From Phytoseiulus persimilis (lineage: Eukaryota > Arthropoda > Arachnida > Mesostigmata > Phytoseiidae), in assembly GCA_037576195.1 (NCBI GenBank), contig CM075102.1:1054001-1118000 (forward strand): a stretch of DNA of 64,000 nt, in the 5' to 3' direction. Below the pieces are notes generated by a model. That model saw only the letters and a program-made list of their open reading frames with translations. It searched no databases and had not been told where the DNA came from. How positions within the stretch are numbered: position 1 is the first letter of the stretch; each line of letters opens with the position of its first letter. A program made the position numbers and the translations under genes. Below are positions 61,728 to 64,000 of the stretch, piece after piece.

Positions 61728-62879
61728 GAATTGGAGGGAGGCTCAGCGTCAGGTCTCTCGGAGAGCAGCCGGCGAGAATCTCAGCCGATGGCTATCGACT
61801 GAATCGTCAAAGAACGGAAATAAACTTGCCTGAGGATGCTGAGCTCCATCGGACCAACATTGTTTGATCCTGTCGGAGGACTCGGATCCATACGGAAGTG
61901 ATGATGCCGACGAACCGCTGATGGAGAGGTTTTCGTGGGGTTTGCGGATGCTTCTTGGTAGGGAGCCCTTGGAGATTAAAGGTACCGAGCTCATTCTCTC
62001 TGATCACCTCGATGATTCTCCCATTGAACGGGACGAAGACTCACTGGGTTGTGCCGGTCCTGATGTGGATGATTGAAAAGAGGCAAAACACACTCCATTT
62101 GAATGTTGCCATCTTGTTTGGAACGGGCGGATTCTGATGTGGTGACTCGTTCTCTGGACATCCGTGAATCGCGTGTCAATATTCTGCTCCCAGACGTTTC
62201 GCCTGTTGGAAAGATTGCCGCGTGACCTTTCGTGAGCTTTCCCTCGTCTCGAGGGGTCTTTTCGAGTGTCTTTTTGGGATTCCAGCAACACTCGGAAGCG
62301 CTGTTCAGCCCTTACACGAAGTCGATTCCGTATCGTTGAGTGGTTTAACCTCTGTTCACTTCTGAGATCGGTCACATGATGCCTGAGTATCGCGCGAGTT
62401 CAGCACGGCTCACTGTATGTGGGAACAAGGCGATGCTCTTGAGGGGTCGTTGGACAAAGTATTTTATTGGGAGATCGCTGGACTCTGAAAATGTTCGCTT
62501 TTCCTTTTGTCCAGCTCCCACGCATTGTGTAACACCTTGGAGGAACCTTTCCTTCACCTTCTCGTGGAGAATCCCAATAGAGTCTACAGAATCTGTCCTC
62601 CATAGGGAGTCCAATGAGATGGTGGGATCGGCTTGTCAACAACAACAGGAGAGCTCACGTTCGACTTGGCTGCTCAGAAGTTGAGGTCCTGATTCCTCAT
62701 GTGACTCAGCGCCTCTGGTCTGCATCGTTCGCCTCCACCATATTGTATTACATATTAGCCAGTTTCGAAAGGTTAGAGATCCAACATCTGTTCTGAAGCT
62801 GTACCAACACAGTGTGAACTCGGAAGTTCTGGGAGGTGGAGCTGAAGCCTGCTCAGCAGCCCTTCCCCCTCTCCCAACC
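61728..62879. other. Intergenic stretch
   Basis: Likely promoter of the minus-strand gene starting at 61727, then sequence up to the retrotransposon's 3' end. A minus-strand frame at 62372-62614, continuing about 7 codons upstream, reads protein-like (...ESSDLPIKYFVQRPLKSIALF...) but lacks an ATG and a recognised family. It might be an exon or an old element fragment. Confidence 0.35.
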
Positions 62880-62916
62880 TTTTTTTTTTCTTGGAGTAGG
62901 GGGGAATCCCTTCGGA

Positions 62917-62991
62917 CCCCGGGGATGGAAATGTGGTTAGTTACTCGATACCCCGGGGATGGAAATGTGGTTAGTTACTCGTTACCCCGGG
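62917..62991. repeat. 34-bp tandem repeat in the LINE 3' UTR
   Basis: Two nearly identical 34-bp units (62917-62950 and 62951-62984), each beginning CCCCGGGGATGG, followed by the first 7 bases of a third. Adjacent copies differ by about 2 bases at their end. Located between the retrotransposon stop and its poly(A). Confidence 0.9.
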
Positions 62992-63138
62992 AGTGTGGCG
63001 ACTCCACTAAGACCCCCCGTCTCCGCTCAATGACCACTGGGCACTCAGAGAGAAAGCGCTCTCTGTTGAACATTACTTCCGTGCGGCCACCGAGAACTGT
63101 CTTTCAGTTTTCAGCTTTCTTAGTGCTTCGTATTTTCT

Positions 63139-64000
63139 TCAGGTCGCAGTGTGCGCTGGACTGGCCGGCGCGTTGCTGAGTCCGAGTCTCTGCAGTCGGC
63201 TTGCGAGCAGGTGTTCCTCCTTTTCAAGGATGCAGGTCGTTCTATTCCTTGCGTCTTCCGACATTAGCATCTGCTGCACAAGCGTCGGGACCGATGTTGT
63301 TCTGACATCGCCTCTTGTTTTTGCAGGGGCGTTGCAAGAGATCACCGTGGGTTCGACGCCGTCCTTTTCCCCTGAGGTGCACAGCACACATACCGGGCTC
63401 AGAGCCTTCTTGATGGAGGAAAGATAGCTCTGGAAGTTCCCGTGGTTGCTGAGGAACTGTGACGTGTGGTAGGTGAGGTCCCCGAAAGTGCGGTCCAGCC
63501 AAGGCCTGATATCGGGGATGCAGCTGTGCGTCCATCTGCCCCAGGTTCCTTTTCGCCACGAATCATTCCATTTCTCGATCGTCTCTTCCTTGATGTCTTC
63601 GCTCGTTCGGGTTTCTGCACCTTCCTCGATGGGATCGCGCAGGCGGTTCCTTTTCTTCTTTTCCTCGTATAGCTGTATTCGTTCTTCAATCAGCAACGGC
63701 AATGACGGCTTTCGCACGAGTACCTGAAGAGCCCGAGTCGAGACAGTTCTGTAGCATCTTGTGATGCGGATTGCCGAAATTCCCAGCGCACGTTCGAGAG
63801 CGGCACGGTTTTTTCCGGATTTGATCGCGGCTTGATCCCATACTGCGGACGCGTAAAGCGCGATAGGTTTCGCGACTACCGCGAGCACGCGTCTCTGTGT
63901 TTCGGAAGCTCCATGGGTTCGGGGCAGAATCCTCGCGATATCCGTTGCTGCCTTCGCTGTCTTCTTGGAAACCGTTCGTACATGTTCAACACTGATGAGT
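63139..64000 (-). CDS. Reverse-transcriptase polyprotein C-terminus (R1/jockey-type LINE), partial
   Basis: C-terminal 286 codons of an ORF2-type protein, 5' incomplete. It shows the conserved segment that follows the RT catalytic core in R1/jockey/I elements: VVAKPIALYASAVWD, then LERALGISAIRITRCYRTVSTRALQVLVRKPSLPLLIEER. A C-terminal Cys-rich segment follows (CVLCTSGEKDGVEPTVISC), matching the C-x2-C...H...C motif of these elements except that the usual His after Glu is Pro here. No stop or frameshift interrupts the visible part, so it may be young, although the His-to-Pro change could disable it. The polymerase YxDD box and endonuclease would lie beyond the edge. Confidence 0.8.
   Translation of the reverse strand, partial: LISVEHVRTVSKKTAKAATDIARILPRTHGASETQRRVLAVVAKPIALYASAVWDQAAIKSGKNRAALERALGISAIRITRCYRTVSTRALQVLVRKPSLPLLIEERIQLYEEKKKRNRLRDPIEEGAETRTSEDIKEETIEKWNDSWRKGTWGRWTHSCIPDIRPWLDRTFGDLTYHTSQFLSNHGNFQSYLSSIKKALSPVCVLCTSGEKDGVEPTVISCNAPAKTRGDVRTTSVPTLVQQMLMSEDARNRTTCILEKEEHLLASRLQRLGLSNAPASPAHTAT

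Larger units (their letters stand above)
62880..64000 (-). mobile_element. 3' end of a non-LTR (LINE) retrotransposon, 5' part beyond the window
   Basis: On the minus strand a frame open from the right edge (64000) to a stop at 63139 is followed by about 250 bases of 3' UTR and then a run of 10 A (T run at 62880-62889 on the plus strand), as expected for the poly(A) tail of a retroposed LINE. The tail gives the orientation and the insertion's 3' junction at 62880. The 5' end and target-site duplication cannot be seen. Confidence 0.75.

Noticed and set aside
1..64000. CRISPR arrays, operons, bacterial promoters, prophage
   Set aside because: The window is clearly eukaryotic, with spliced genes and polyadenylation signals, and no regularly spaced direct repeats were seen.

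Overview
This is eukaryotic nuclear DNA, most likely from an arthropod. Genes lie on both strands and are split by short GT-AG introns (61-574 bp in the assembled models; most are about 60-110 bp in the housekeeping genes). AATAAA signals sit close behind several stops, a LINE-type retrotransposon is present at the right edge, and the proteins are animal-type. Moderate GC, tiny introns and an SF3A1 gene with no intron in its coding region would fit a compact mite genome such as a phytoseiid. That placement is inference.

Layout. 1-1272 (-): 3' truncated SDR enzyme of the 3-beta-HSD / sterol-4-alpha-carboxylate dehydrogenase type, running off the left edge. 6231-8186 (+): single-exon F-box/leucine-rich protein. 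15179-16517 and 23992-24819 (-): two separate exon sets, each encoding a pair of C2H2 zinc fingers, with every visible splice junction in phase 1. Around and between them is about 25 kb of AT-richer, microsatellite-bearing DNA that looks like UTR, intron or regulatory DNA. 26.2-41 kb: GC-rich, CpG-rich DNA full of short 4-bp-period tracts and one strongly purine-rich strand segment, with no recognisable gene. 42265-42956 (-): last two exons of an unrecognised gene. 46539-48824 (+): splicing factor SF3A1. 49721-50945 (-): complete four-exon zinc transporter ZIP9 (SLC39A9). 54483-57479 (+): complete seven-exon peroxisomal carnitine O-octanoyltransferase. 60926-61727 (-): two-exon charged protein of 246 residues that I do not recognise. 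62880-64000 (-): 3' end of a non-LTR retrotransposon with its poly(A) tail.

The housekeeping genes (pre-mRNA splicing, zinc transport, peroxisomal acyl shuttling, sterol/steroid oxidation) share no pathway; there is no operon-like logic. The part that behaves differently is 12-41 kb. It is gene-poor, rich in simple sequence, and centred on the zinc-finger exons, as expected for a developmental regulator locus with long flanks.

I joined exons by matching reading frame and phase across GT-AG sites, and checked that lengths agree with the family. The upstream exons of the zinc-finger modules and of the 42 kb gene were not found.
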